Shown in pieces: positions 55,626 through 64,000 of a stretch of 64,000 nucleotides of DNA. Under the pieces are notes generated by a model. It saw only the letters and a list, made by a program, of their open reading frames with translations, searched no databases and was not told the DNA's origin. Numbering within the stretch: position 1 is the stretch's first letter; each line of letters begins with the position of its first letter. Source of the DNA: Homoserinibacter gongjuensis (lineage in GTDB: Bacteria; Actinomycetota; Actinomycetes; Actinomycetales; Microbacteriaceae); contig NZ_BSVA01000001.1 of assembly GCF_030161875.1 (NCBI RefSeq), forward strand, positions 1,798,001-1,862,000, read 5' to 3'. A program made the translations under genes and the position numbers.

Positions 55626-56275
55626 CCGTCGATCGCGACACTCTGCGGGCGCGCGTCGCGGCCGAGCGCATCGTGGCCATCGTGCGCGGTACCGACGTGG
55701 AGGCGACGATCGCCTCGGCGCGCACGCTGTTCGACGCGGGCATCCGCGTGCTCGAGCTGCCGCTCACCCTGGGCGGCGCGCACGAGGCGATCCGCGAGGT
55801 CGTGGCCGCGGCTCCCGCCGACGCGCTCGTGGGGGCCGGCACCGTGCTCACCCCGGCGCAGGTGGACGGAGCAGTGGAGGCCGGGGCGCAGTTCATCGTG
55901 ACGCCCACGCTCAGCGGCTCGGTCGGCTACGCCATCGAGGCGGGCATCGGCGTGCTGCCGGGCGCCTACACACCCACCGAGATCCAGGCCGCGCACGACC
56001 TCGGTGCGGCCGCCGTCAAGCTCTTCCCCGCATCCGCTCTCGGCCCCGGCTACCTGCGGGCGGTGCGCGATCCGTTCCCGGATGCCCGCATCATCCCCGT
56101 CGGCGGAGTGTCGCTCGACAGCCTCGATGCGTTCTTCGCCGCGGGCGCCATCGCGGTCGGCGTCGGCGGACCGCTGCTCGGCGATGCGCCGACCCCCGGG
56201 GGCGACCAGCACGCACTCGCCGAGCGGGCGCGCGCCTTCCACACCGCTGTCTCATCCCTCGGCCCCGGCCGCTGA
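55619..56275 (+). CDS. KDPG/KDPGal-type aldolase
   Basis: 218 residues, intact. ERIVAIVRGTDVEATIASARTL, LVGAGTVLTPAQVDGAVEAGAQFIVTPT and the Schiff-base lysine in AAAVKLFPASALGPGYL define the class I 2-keto-3-deoxy-6-phosphogluconate/galactonate aldolases. It yields pyruvate and glyceraldehyde 3-phosphate from the phosphorylated acid. The kinase needed before it is not in this operon; the PfkB protein at 57718 is one candidate. Confidence 0.87.
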   Translation: MVTVDRDTLRARVAAERIVAIVRGTDVEATIASARTLFDAGIRVLELPLTLGGAHEAIREVVAAAPADALVGAGTVLTPAQVDGAVEAGAQFIVTPTLSGSVGYAIEAGIGVLPGAYTPTEIQAAHDLGAAAVKLFPASALGPGYLRAVRDPFPDARIIPVGGVSLDSLDAFFAAGAIAVGVGGPLLGDAPTPGGDQHALAERARAFHTAVSSLGPGR

Positions 56276-56308
56276 CCCGGCTGCGAACCCCAGAACACAG
56301 GAGCACCC

Positions 56309-57546
56309 ATGATCATCGACAAGGCAGAAGTCATCGTCACGAGCCCCGATCGCAACTTCGTGACGCTCAAGCTGACGACGGATGACGGCCTCACCGGGCT
56401 GGGGGACGCCACGCTCAACGGACGTGAGCTCGCGGTGGTCGCCTACCTGCAGGAGCACGTCGTGCCGCTGCTGCTCGGACGGGATGCGCACCGCATCGAG
56501 GACACCTGGCAGTTCCTGTACCGCTCGGCGTATTGGCGGCGGGGTCCCGTGACGATGGCGGCGATCGCCGCTGTCGACATGGCGCTGTGGGACATCAAGG
56601 GCAAGGCGGCCGGCATGCCGGTGTACCAGCTGCTCGGCGGCGCGTCGCGCACCGGCCTGCTCGCCTACGGCCACGCATCCGGCAAGACCCTTCCCGAGCT
56701 CTTCGACTCCGTGCGCGCGCACCAGGAGAAGGGCTACAAAGCGATCCGCATCCAGGCGGCCGTACCCGGGCTGAAGTCGATCTACGGCATCGCGTCGAAC
56801 GCGACCTACGAGGCCAACTCCGGCGTGCGCTACGACCACGAGCCTGCGCAGCGCGGCGGGTTGCCGAACGAGGAGGACTGGGACACCCGCTCCTACCTGC
56901 GCCACATCCCGACCGTCTTCGAGGCCGTACGCAACGAGTTCGGCCCCGAGATCCCGCTGCTGCACGACGGGCATCACCGGATGACGCCCATCCAGGCGGC
57001 GCAACTCGGCAAGTCGCTCGAGCCGTACGACCTGTTCTGGCTCGAGGATTGCACCCCGCCGAGAACCAGGAGGCGCTGCGCCTCGTGCGTCAGCACACCA
57101 CGACGCCGCTCGCGATCGGCGAGATCTTCAACACCGTGTGGGACTACCAGCAGATCGTGCGCGAGCAGCTCATCGACTACGTGCGCTCCGCGGTGACGCA
57201 CACGGGCGGCATCACGCATCTCAAGAAGGTGCTCGACTACGCCTCGCAGTACCAGATCAAGTCGGGCATGCACGGGCCGACCGACATCTCGCCGGTCGGC
57301 ATGGCGGCCGCGATGCACCTGGGGCTCGCGATCCACAACTTCGGCATCCAGGAGTACATGCAGCACGGCGAGAAGACCGACCAGGTGTTCGAGCAGTCGT
57401 ACACCTGGAACGACGGCATGCTGCATCCGGGAGATGCGCCGGGTCTGGGTGTCGAGCTGAACACGGACGAGGCGGGTAAGTACCCCTACGTGCAGGCGTA
57501 CCTGCCCTACAACCGCCTGGCCGACGGCACCGTGCACGACTGGTAG
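56309..57546 (+). CDS. D-mannonate dehydratase, enolase superfamily (one frame break)
   Basis: Corrected length about 412 residues. Metal and catalytic segments [41 protein letters not shown] and [13 protein letters not shown] are those of ManD/RspA-type D-mannonate dehydratases. One C is missing at 57054-57057. Product is 2-keto-3-deoxy-D-gluconate. The last 34 bases recur at 49636-49669. Confidence 0.9.
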
Positions 57547-57562
57547 GGGGCTCCGTCGGTCG

Positions 57563-57670
57563 GCGGCTTCGAGACGCGGCTGCGCCGCTCCTCAGCCACC
57601 TCGACAGGCGCCGTGCGGCACTCAGCTGGTTGAGGAGCGCATCGCGAAGCGATACGCGGCTCGAAACCGG
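57563..57670. repeat. GGTTGAGGAGC...GTCTCGAAACC repeat, locus 3 (inverted pair)
   Basis: An inverted copy GGCTTCGAGACGCGG...CTCCTCAGCCACC is followed by a direct copy GCTGGTTGAGGAGCGC...GGCTCGAAACC, the reverse order of locus 2. It fills the gap after the mannonate dehydratase gene. Confidence 0.7.
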
Positions 57671-57681
57671 GGTCGCCGTGA

Positions 57682-57703
57682 TTTGTAAATATGTAAGGAC
57701 AAA
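57682..57703 (+). promoter_or_regulatory. Candidate operator before the IolC-like kinase operon
   Basis: AATATGTAAGGACAAA at 57688-57703 matches AATATGTAATAACAAA at 61915-61930 (14 of 16), between the GntR-UTRA gene and the zinc dehydrogenase. TTTGT at 57682 and ACAAA at 57699 are inverted. Probably bound by the GntR-UTRA protein encoded at 61074. Confidence 0.5.
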
Positions 57704-57717
57704 GTTAGGCTAGCCGC

Positions 57718-58684
57718 ATGACCGAGCAGCCGATCATCCCCGACGCCGAGCGTCTCGAGGTGATCGCGCTCGGCCGATCGGGAGTCGACCTCTACCCTCT
57801 GCAAGACGGTGTGGGCCTCGCCGAGGTGAGCACCTTCGGCAAGTACCTCGGGGGCAGCGCGACCAACGTCGCCGTCGCCGCGGCACGCCACGGCCACCGG
57901 GTGGCGATCATCACGCGCGCGGGGAGGACCCCTTCGGCGACTTCGTCGTCTCCGAAGCGGGCCGGCTCGGTGTCGACACACGCTACATCTCGCGCGTGCC
58001 GGGCCTCCCGACGCCCGTGACGTTCTGCGAGATCTTCCCGCCCGACGACTTCCCGCTGTACTTCTACCGGTTGCCCAAGGCTCCCGACCTCGAGATCGAG
58101 GCCTCCGAACTCGATCTCGACGCCATCCGCGCCGCCCGCATCTTCTGGGCGACCGTCACCGGCCTCAGCCAGGAGCCGAGCCGCACCGCGCAGCTCACCG
58201 CTCTCGCCGCGCGTGACCGGCAGGGCACGACGGTGCTCGATCTCGACTACCGGCCGATGTTCTGGTCGGATCCCGCCGAGGCGAGCGGATGGGTGGCGCG
58301 CGCCCTCGAGCACGTCACGGTCGCGGTGGGCAACCGCGAAGAGTGCGAGGTGGCGGTCGGCGAGACCGACCCCGATCGGGCGGCGGATGCGCTGCTCGAG
58401 CGCGGCGTGCGGCTCGCGATCGTCAAGCAGGGCCGCGCGGCGTACTCGCGAAGACCGCAGACGAGCGGGTCGAGGTGCCGACGCATCCGGTGCAGGTGGT
58501 CAACGGCCTCGGCGCGGGTGACGCCTTCGGCGGCGCGCTGCTGCACGGCCTGCTCGAGGATTGGCCGCTCGAGCGCACCCTGCGTTTCGCGAACGTCGCG
58601 GGAGCGATCGTCGCGGGGCGGCGCGAGTGCTCGACGGCGATGCCGTTCACCGACGAGGTGCTCGCCGAACTGGGGGAGGCATGA
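57718..58684 (+). CDS. PfkB-family sugar kinase, IolC-like (two frame breaks)
   Basis: Corrected length about 322 residues. GRSGVDLYPLQDGVGL and FGKYLGGSATNVAVAAARHGHRV are characteristic of 5-dehydro-2-deoxygluconokinase (IolC); the PfkB C-terminal signature VVNGLGAGDAFGGALLHGLL has the catalytic aspartate. Missing bases: G at 57921-57924 and C at 58433-58434. It may act in myo-inositol breakdown or phosphorylate a 2-keto-3-deoxy acid for the aldolase at 55619. The stop overlaps the next start. Confidence 0.82.
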
Positions 58685-59562
58685 CTGCGCCCGACGTCGC
58701 GCTGCTCGACAGCTGGCGGGCCGAGAACCCCGGCAGTGCGGGCGAGCGCTACGCCGCGCGCACCCGCCGTCCGCTGCTCGCAGACGATGGTCGGCTCTTC
58801 ATCGTGGCCGCCGACCACCCGGCGCGTGCCGCCCTCGGCGTCGGGGCCGACCCGCTCGCGATGGCCGATCGCCGGGAGCTGCTCGGCAAGCTCGTGCGCG
58901 CCCTCGCGACGCCGGGCGTCGACGGGGTGCTCGCGACCGCCGACATCCTCGACGACCTCGCCGTGCTGGGGGCGCTCGAGGGCAAGGTGGTGGTCGGTTC
59001 GCTCAACCGCGGCGGCCTGCGGGGCGCCGCGTTCGAGCTCGACGACCGCTTCACCGGGCCCGGCATCGACGCCATGGCCGACACCGGCTACGACATGGCC
59101 AAGCTGCTGCTGCGCATCGACCGCGACGACCCGGGCAGCGTGCGCACGCTCGAGGCGTCGGCGGCGGCCGTGACGCGCGCGGCGGAGCGCCGGATGCCGA
59201 TCATGCTCGAGCCGTTCCTCTCGCGCCGCGTCGACGGGCGGGTGGTCAACGATCTCAGCCCCGATGCCGTGATCGAGTCGATCGCCGTCGCATCCGGACT
59301 CGGCGCATCGAGCGCCTACAGCTGGCTCAAGCTGCCGGTCGTCGCCGAGATGGATCGCGTCATGCGCGCGACCACCCTGCCGACGCTGCTGCTCGGCGGT
59401 GACGGCGGCGCGAGCCTCGACGAACTGCTGCACCTGTGGCGCGAGAGCCTGCGACTTCCGGGCGTGCGTGGACTCGTCGCCGGCCGCTCGCTGCTCTACC
59501 CCGACGGGGGCGACAGCGACGCAGCCGTGGCCGCCGCCGCCCGCGCCGTACACCAACCCTGA
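58681..59562 (+). CDS. Cgl0159-type class I aldolase-like protein
   Basis: 293 residues, intact, a TIM barrel. LFIVAADHPARAALGVG and VDGVLATADILDDLAVLG open it; SAYSWLKLPVV holds the candidate Schiff-base lysine. The family is annotated in actinobacterial inositol clusters near iolC and iolA and may cleave the phosphorylated product to malonate semialdehyde and dihydroxyacetone phosphate. The exact reaction is not shown by sequence. Confidence 0.75.
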   Translation: MTAPDVALLDSWRAENPGSAGERYAARTRRPLLADDGRLFIVAADHPARAALGVGADPLAMADRRELLGKLVRALATPGVDGVLATADILDDLAVLGALEGKVVVGSLNRGGLRGAAFELDDRFTGPGIDAMADTGYDMAKLLLRIDRDDPGSVRTLEASAAAVTRAAERRMPIMLEPFLSRRVDGRVVNDLSPDAVIESIAVASGLGASSAYSWLKLPVVAEMDRVMRATTLPTLLLGGDGGASLDELLHLWRESLRLPGVRGLVAGRSLLYPDGGDSDAAVAAAARAVHQP

Positions 59563-59573
59563 AGAGGAGAACC

Positions 59574-61073
59574 ATGTCTGCCACCCCCGACGTCGTGTCG
59601 CACTGGATCGGCGGCGCCCGCACCCGCGGTGGCTCGCCGCGTACCGCGCCGGTCTACGACCCCGCCACGGGCGCGGTGCAGCGCGAGGTCGCGCTCGCCG
59701 ACGTCACCGACGTGGATGCCGCGGTCGCGGCCGCAGCCGAGGCGTTCCCCGCGTGGTCGGAGCTCTCGGTCTCGCGCCGTCAGCGCGTGCTGTTCCGGGC
59801 GCGCGACCTGCTCGAGCAGCGCATCGACGAGCTCGCCGCGATCATCACGTCCGAGCACGGCAAGGTGCTGAGCGACGCCGCGGGCGAGATCACGCGTGGG
59901 CTCGAGGTGATCGAGCTGGCATCCGGATTCCCGCAGCTGCTCAAGGGCGAGTACTCCGACAACTTCTCCACGGGGGTCGACGTGCACTCGATCCGCCAGC
60001 CGCTCGGCGTGGTGGGCGTCATCAGCCCGTTCAACTTCCCCGCCATGGTGCCGCTGTGGTTCGTGCCCATCGCCATCGCATCCGGCAACGCCGTCGTGCT
60101 GAAGCCCTCGGAGAAGGATCCGTCGGCCGCGCTCTGGATTGCGGAGCTGTTCGCCGAGGCGGGGCTGCCCTCGGGCGTGCTCAACGTCGTCAACGGCGAC
60201 AAGGTCGCTGTCGATCGCCTGCTCGAGCACCCGCAGGTGGAGGCGATCTCGTTCGTGGGCTCGACGCCCATCGCGCGCTACGTCTACGAGACGGCGACCG
60301 CGCACGGCAAGCGCGTGCAGGCGCTCGGCGGCGCCAAGAACCACATGCTCGTGCTCGCCGATGCCGACCTCGACGGGGCGGCCGATGCGGCGATCAACGC
60401 GGGCTTCGGCTCGGCGGGGGAGCGCTGCATGGCGGTCTCGGTCGCCGTCGTGGCCGAGCCCATCGCCGACGCGTTCATCGCGGCCGTGGCCGAGCGGATG
60501 TCGGGCCTGCGTGTCGGCGACGGCCGACGTGGGTGCGACATGGGTCCGCTCATCACGCGCGAGCACCGCGACCGTGTGAGCGGCTACCTCGATATCGCCC
60601 TGGCCGACGGCGCGCGCATCGTCGTCGACGGGCGCGGGGTCGAGCCCGACGGCGCGGCCGACGGGTTCTGGCTCGGGCCGACGCTCATCGACGGGCTGCC
60701 GACGACATCCGCCGCCTACCGCGACGAGATCTTCGGGCCCGTGCTCGCCGTCATCCGGGTGCCCGGCTATGCCGAGGGCATCGAGCTCATCAATGCGAAC
60801 CCCTACGGCAACGGTGCGGCCGTGTTCACCCGCGACGGCGGGGCGGCGCGGCGCTTCGAGCGCGAGGTCACCGCCGGGATGGTCGGGGTGAACGTGCCGA
60901 TCCCGGTGCCGGTGGCGTACTACTCCTTCGGAGGCTGGAAGGCATCCGCGTTCGGCGACACGAAGGCGTACGGGCCGCAGGGCTTCCACTTCTTCACCCG
61001 CGAGAAGGCGATCACCCGCCGCTGGCCCGAGCAGGCCGCCGGCATCGACCTGGGCTTTCCGGTCGCGGGCTGA
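59574..61073 (+). CDS. CoA-acylating methylmalonate-semialdehyde dehydrogenase
   Basis: 499 residues, intact. Cofactor region SPFNFPAMVPLWFVPIAIASGN, catalytic cysteine in FGSAGERCMAVS, and the family signature VPIPVPVAYYSFGGWKAS. It oxidises (methyl)malonate semialdehyde to acetyl- or propionyl-CoA, the last step of inositol and valine breakdown (MmsA/IolA). GAAGAGGAGAACC precedes the ATG. Confidence 0.92.
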   Translation: MSATPDVVSHWIGGARTRGGSPRTAPVYDPATGAVQREVALADVTDVDAAVAAAAEAFPAWSELSVSRRQRVLFRARDLLEQRIDELAAIITSEHGKVLSDAAGEITRGLEVIELASGFPQLLKGEYSDNFSTGVDVHSIRQPLGVVGVISPFNFPAMVPLWFVPIAIASGNAVVLKPSEKDPSAALWIAELFAEAGLPSGVLNVVNGDKVAVDRLLEHPQVEAISFVGSTPIARYVYETATAHGKRVQALGGAKNHMLVLADADLDGAADAAINAGFGSAGERCMAVSVAVVAEPIADAFIAAVAERMSGLRVGDGRRGCDMGPLITREHRDRVSGYLDIALADGARIVVDGRGVEPDGAADGFWLGPTLIDGLPTTSAAYRDEIFGPVLAVIRVPGYAEGIELINANPYGNGAAVFTRDGGAARRFEREVTAGMVGVNVPIPVPVAYYSFGGWKASAFGDTKAYGPQGFHFFTREKAITRRWPEQAAGIDLGFPVAG

Positions 61074-61868
61074 TCAGCGCTCGACGAGGGTGATCTCGAA
61101 GGTGTACAGGTCGGGGACGTAGCAGTGGGAACCGGTCTCAACGCTCGCGCCGGAGTCGTCGAAGACGACGCGCGTCATGGTGAGCACGGGCGCGCCCGCG
61201 GCGATGCCCAGCAGCGGGGCCTCGTCGCGGGTGGCCGCGCGTGCGCCGATCGTCTGACGGGCGACGCGCATCGATACGCCGCGGTTGCGGAGGATCGCGT
61301 AGAGGCCCTGTTCTTCGAGCTGTTCGGGGGTGATGTCGCTGAGCCCCGGCGGCAGGTGGTTCTCGAGCACCGCGAGCGGCACGCCGTCGGAGAGCCGCAG
61401 CCGGCGGATATAGAGCACCGGGGCGCCGGGGGCGATGCCGAGCTGGGATGCGACCGCGGGCGATGCCGGCACGAGTTCGTGGCGCAGCACCTGGGTCGTC
61501 GTGGCGTGGCCGCTGCGCGTGAGGTCTTCGTGCAGACTCGAGAGCTCGAGGTGCCGGTGCACGCGCGCCCCCACCACCTGGGTGCCGACGCCGCGCCGCC
61601 GCACGAGCAGGCCGCGGTCGACGAGGTCTTGGATGGCGCGCCGCATCGTGGGACGCGACACCCCGATCCGTTCGGCGAGCGCCACCTCGTTCTCGAGGCG
61701 GCTGCCCGTCGGCAGGGTGCCGTCGGCGATCGCCTCACGCAGGCGCGTGGCGATCTGGTGATAGAGCGGCAGATGGCCCGTGCGATCGAGGTCGTGCAGC
61801 ACGTCGCCGAGCTCGATCGGGGTGCGGTCGGTGGGCGCGCGGTCGGCGGGCGTGCTGTCGGCCTGCAT
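61074..61868 (-). CDS. GntR-family regulator with UTRA ligand domain
   Basis: 264 residues. Winged helix: LPLYHQIATRLREAIADGTLPTGSRLENEVALAERIGVSRPTMRRAIQDL in the expected order; UTRA domain with PVLYIRRLRLSDGVPLAVLENHLPPGL and GSHCYVPDLYTFEI. ATG 61868 has AAGGAG five bases upstream. It converges on the dehydrogenase gene and diverges from the zinc alcohol dehydrogenase; sites at 61915 and 57688 suggest it controls both flanking operons. Confidence 0.87.
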   Translation of the reverse strand: MQADSTPADRAPTDRTPIELGDVLHDLDRTGHLPLYHQIATRLREAIADGTLPTGSRLENEVALAERIGVSRPTMRRAIQDLVDRGLLVRRRGVGTQVVGARVHRHLELSSLHEDLTRSGHATTTQVLRHELVPASPAVASQLGIAPGAPVLYIRRLRLSDGVPLAVLENHLPPGLSDITPEQLEEQGLYAILRNRGVSMRVARQTIGARAATRDEAPLLGIAAGAPVLTMTRVVFDDSGASVETGSHCYVPDLYTFEITLVER

Positions 61869-61914
61869 GCGGCTCCTTCGCGTCGGGTGCGCCCATGCGA
61901 CGACAGGGCTTGCC

Positions 61915-61930
61915 AATATGTAATAACAAA
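61915..61930. promoter_or_regulatory. Candidate GntR-UTRA operator AATATGTAATAACAAA
   Basis: Located between the divergent GntR-UTRA and zinc dehydrogenase genes, AT-rich against a GC-rich background and nearly identical to the site before the IolC-like kinase operon. Confidence 0.5.
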
Positions 61931-61975
61931 TACACGGATGCGCGCAACACGGTCGCGCGGAACGGGAGGGCGGCG

Positions 61976-62979
61976 ATGACCGCACAGACGATGTCGGCCG
62001 TCGTGAAGCGCGGAGACGGGGTGGAGGGCATCGAGATCGCCCAGGTCGAGGTGCCGACGGCGGCGCCTGGGCAGGCGGTCGTCGACGTCGTGGCGGCGGG
62101 CATCTGCGGCACCGATGTGCACATCGCGCACGACGAGTACGCGCACGAGCGCCCCGTCGTGATGGGGCACGAGGTGCTCGGTGTCGTGGCCTCGGTGGGG
62201 TCGCCGGATGATGCCCACTGGGTGGGTGCGACGGTCGCGCTCGAGACGTACTTCGCGGCGTGCGAGGTGTGCGAGCTGTGTCGCGCGGGACGACGCAATC
62301 TGTGCGCGAACCGTCGGTCGATCGGGTCGTTCCGCAACGGCGGCTTCGCGTCGCAGCTGCTCGTGCCGGTGATCAACCTGCACCGCCTGCCCGAGACCCC
62401 GGTGAGCTCGACGGCGTGCTGAGCGAGCCGCTCGCGTGCGTGGCGCAGTGCCTGCTCGACCCGCCCGTCGTGCAGCCGGGCGACCGCGTGCTCGTGACGG
62501 GTCCCGGGGCGATGGGCCAGCTTGCGGCGCAGGTGGCGCGGGCGTCAGGTGGCGAGGTGACCCTCGCCGGCCTGCCGGCGGATGCGGAGCGGCTCGCGGT
62601 GGCGGCATCGATCGGCATCCGCACCGAGACGGGCACCCCCGAGGAGGGCGCCTTCGATGTCGTGATCGAGTGCTCGGGCAGCGCGCCGGGTGCGGCGACC
62701 GCGCTGCGCTCCGCGCGTCGGGGAGGCCGCTACGTGCAGGTGGGCATCTTCGGGCGCGACGTGGCGCTGCCGTTCGACCTGGTGCTCTACAAGGAGCTCA
62801 CGGTGACGAGCGGCTTCGCCTCCACCCCCACCTCATGGCGTGCCGCGATGCGCCTGATCGAGGCGGGGGATGTGGTGCTCACCCCGCTCGTGACCCGCCG
62901 CGTGCCGCTCGCCGACTTCTTCGACGCCCTGGATGCCGCCCAGCGCGGCGAGGGACTGAAGACGGTCGTGGTGCCGTAG
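61976..62979 (+). CDS. Zinc-dependent alcohol/polyol dehydrogenase (one frame break)
   Basis: Corrected length about 334 residues. Catalytic zinc: AAGICGTDVHIAHDE and VVMGHEVLG; structural zinc with all four cysteines in AACEVCELCRAGRRNLC; Rossmann motif RVLVTGPGAMGQLAAQVA. One C is missing at 62397-62400 (PETPGELDGVLSEPLACVA). GGGAGG precedes the ATG. Sorbitol/threonine-dehydrogenase-like; the polyol is unknown. Confidence 0.85.
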
Positions 62980-62995
62980 CGCGGCAGCTCACCCC

Positions 62996-63128
62996 GGTGG
63001 TTGAGGAGCCGCGCAGCGGCGTCTCGAAGCCGCCGCGCTCAGGTGGTTGAGGAGCGGCGCAGCCGCGTCTCGAAGCCGCCGCACTCCGGTGGGTGAGGAG
63101 CCGCGCAGCGGCGTCTCGAAGCCGCCGC
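62996..63128. repeat. GGTTGAGGAGC...GTCTCGAAGCC repeat, locus 4 (three tandem copies)
   Basis: Three head-to-tail copies of about 45 bases, from about 62998, 63042 and 63088, each running from GGTTGAGGAGC (GGGTGAGGAGC in the third) to GTCTCGAAGCCGCC. Each unit has a GC-rich palindromic core. They fill the gap between the dehydrogenase and the next gene. Confidence 0.8.
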
Positions 63129-63144
63129 CCCATAGGCTGGCACC

Positions 63145-64000
63145 ATGTCCGGCCGCCTTCGCGTCGTCATCGCCAGCCCGCTTTCGCGGGAGCTCGTCGA
63201 GCTGCTCGCACGCGACGAGCGCCTCGAGATCGTGTGGGAGCCCGAGCTGCTCACCGATCCCGAGATCGACTGGATGGTGGGCCCGAAGCAGCGCACGCCC
63301 GAAGAGCAGGCTCGCTTCGAGCAGCTGCTCGACTCGGCCGACGCCCTCTTCGGCGTGCCCGACCAGTCGGGCCGCGCCCTCGGCCGCACAGTGCGCGCCA
63401 ACTCTCGGCTGCGGTGGGTGCACACGATCCCGGCGGGCGGCGGCCAGCAGGTGCGAGCCGCGAAGCTCGACGACGGCGACCTCGAGCGCGTGCTGTTCAC
63501 GACATCCGCGGGGGTGCACGCCGAACCGCTCGCGGAGTTCGCGGTGTTCGGCGTGCTCGCGGGCGTCAAACGTCTGCCGTGGCTGCTCGGCATGCAGCGC
63601 GCCAAGCAGTGGGGGCCGCGCGAGCCGCTCGGCGCGCTCACCGAGACCACCGTGCTCGTCGTGGGCCTCGGCGCGATCGGCCGGCTCACCGCCGCGCACC
63701 TGACCTCGCTCGGATGCCACGTCGTCGGCGTGCACCGGCGCGAGGTCGACGCCGAGGTGGAGCGCATCGTTCCCGTCGAGCAGTTCGCCGATGCCGCATC
63801 CACCGCCGATGCGATCGTGCTCGCGCTTCCGGGCACCGACCAGACCCGCGGCATGCTCTCGGCGGAGGTGCTCGCGGCGATCAAGCCCGGCGCGACCGTC
63901 GTGAACGTGGGGCGCGGCACGACCGTCGACGAGCCCGCCCTCATCGAGGCGCTGCAGGACGGCCGCGTCGGCCTCGCCGTGCTCGATGTCACCGCCACCG
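63145..64000 (+). CDS. D-isomer-specific 2-hydroxyacid dehydrogenase (cut by window edge)
   Basis: 285 residues are visible and the frame is open to the window end. NAD-binding LVVGLGAIGRLTAAHLTSLG, substrate arginine region VVNVGRGTTVDEPALIEAL, and the catalytic glutamate/histidine part expected after DGRVGLAVLDVT lies beyond the edge. It likely reduces a 2-keto acid or glyoxylate. It starts 17 bases after the tandem repeats. Confidence 0.85.
   Translation, partial: MSGRLRVVIASPLSRELVELLARDERLEIVWEPELLTDPEIDWMVGPKQRTPEEQARFEQLLDSADALFGVPDQSGRALGRTVRANSRLRWVHTIPAGGGQQVRAAKLDDGDLERVLFTTSAGVHAEPLAEFAVFGVLAGVKRLPWLLGMQRAKQWGPREPLGALTETTVLVVGLGAIGRLTAAHLTSLGCHVVGVHRREVDAEVERIVPVEQFADAASTADAIVLALPGTDQTRGMLSAEVLAAIKPGATVVNVGRGTTVDEPALIEALQDGRVGLAVLDVTAT

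Noticed and set aside
62996..63128. Possible CRISPR array
   Set aside because: Three tandem units of about 45 bases without distinct spacers and no cas genes; they belong to the REP-like family found at three other loci.
1..64000. tRNA, rRNA or riboswitch genes
   Set aside because: The larger gaps between genes were looked through and no cloverleaf, rRNA segment or known riboswitch core was recognised; a covariance-model search could still find small RNAs.

Overview
The window is very GC-rich (roughly 70 percent), densely packed actinobacterial DNA. The mycothiol-type arsenate reductase, class-E-type LAXTG sorting motif, alternate (SipW-type) signal peptides, FCD and UTRA GntR regulators, the GGTTGAGGAGC...GTCTCGAAACC intergenic repeat and frequent GGATGC/GCATCC words all suggest Microbacteriaceae. 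No rRNA, tRNA or CRISPR array was seen.

Layout. 1-4.1 kb is an accessory patch: the 3' end of an IS5-type transposase, a thioredoxin-like protein, an Mrr-type restriction endonuclease, and a two-gene operon (soluble protein plus four-helix membrane protein) that looks like a defence module. 4.1-6.8 kb is an arsenic cluster (arsR, arsO-like flavoprotein, arsC, GNAT acetyltransferase) with a clear operator-promoter and no efflux pump. 6.8-16.4 kb is mixed chromosome: small membrane and thioredoxin proteins, a glutamine-amidotransferase-like hydrolase, a ParDE pair with a perfect operator palindrome, LuxR and PadR regulators, an ABC1/UbiB kinase, a TMEM175 channel, a POT peptide transporter and glmU. 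16.5-26.9 kb is the most unusual part: two giant secreted proteins, each with fourteen cysteine-paired RCC1 repeats (two seven-blade propellers), a TasA/camelysin-like protein, an LAETG sorting signal, another secreted protein, a dedicated SipW-type signal peptidase, and a histidine kinase/response regulator pair. This block sits between glmU and prs, which are often neighbours in Actinobacteria.

28.5-63 kb is a large sugar-acid catabolic region. It contains a CoA-transferase/cytosolic binding-protein-like/MaoC/LacI operon; an apparently complete non-phosphorylating L-fucose pathway (mutarotase, dehydrogenase, lactonase, L-fuconate dehydratase, 2-keto-3-deoxy-L-fuconate dehydrogenase, FAH-type hydrolase) with its own ABC importer; gnd; a second ABC importer with gluconokinase, D-galactonate dehydratase, KDPGal-type aldolase and D-mannonate dehydratase; and an IolC-like kinase/aldolase/methylmalonate-semialdehyde dehydrogenase operon with a GntR-UTRA regulator and a zinc alcohol dehydrogenase. 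Three matching 18-bp palindromes mark a probable local regulon in the fucose half, and three related ATATGTA...ACAAA sites lie in the other half.

Data quality matters here. About 40 genes or gene parts change frame at single-base positions. In almost every case adding one G or C to a short run restores a full-length family protein, and no G or C run longer than five was noticed anywhere. These breaks are therefore treated as likely sequence or assembly deletions. Genes are given at their inferred full extent, with each break stated; where a gene is broken, the residue count is that of the corrected reading.
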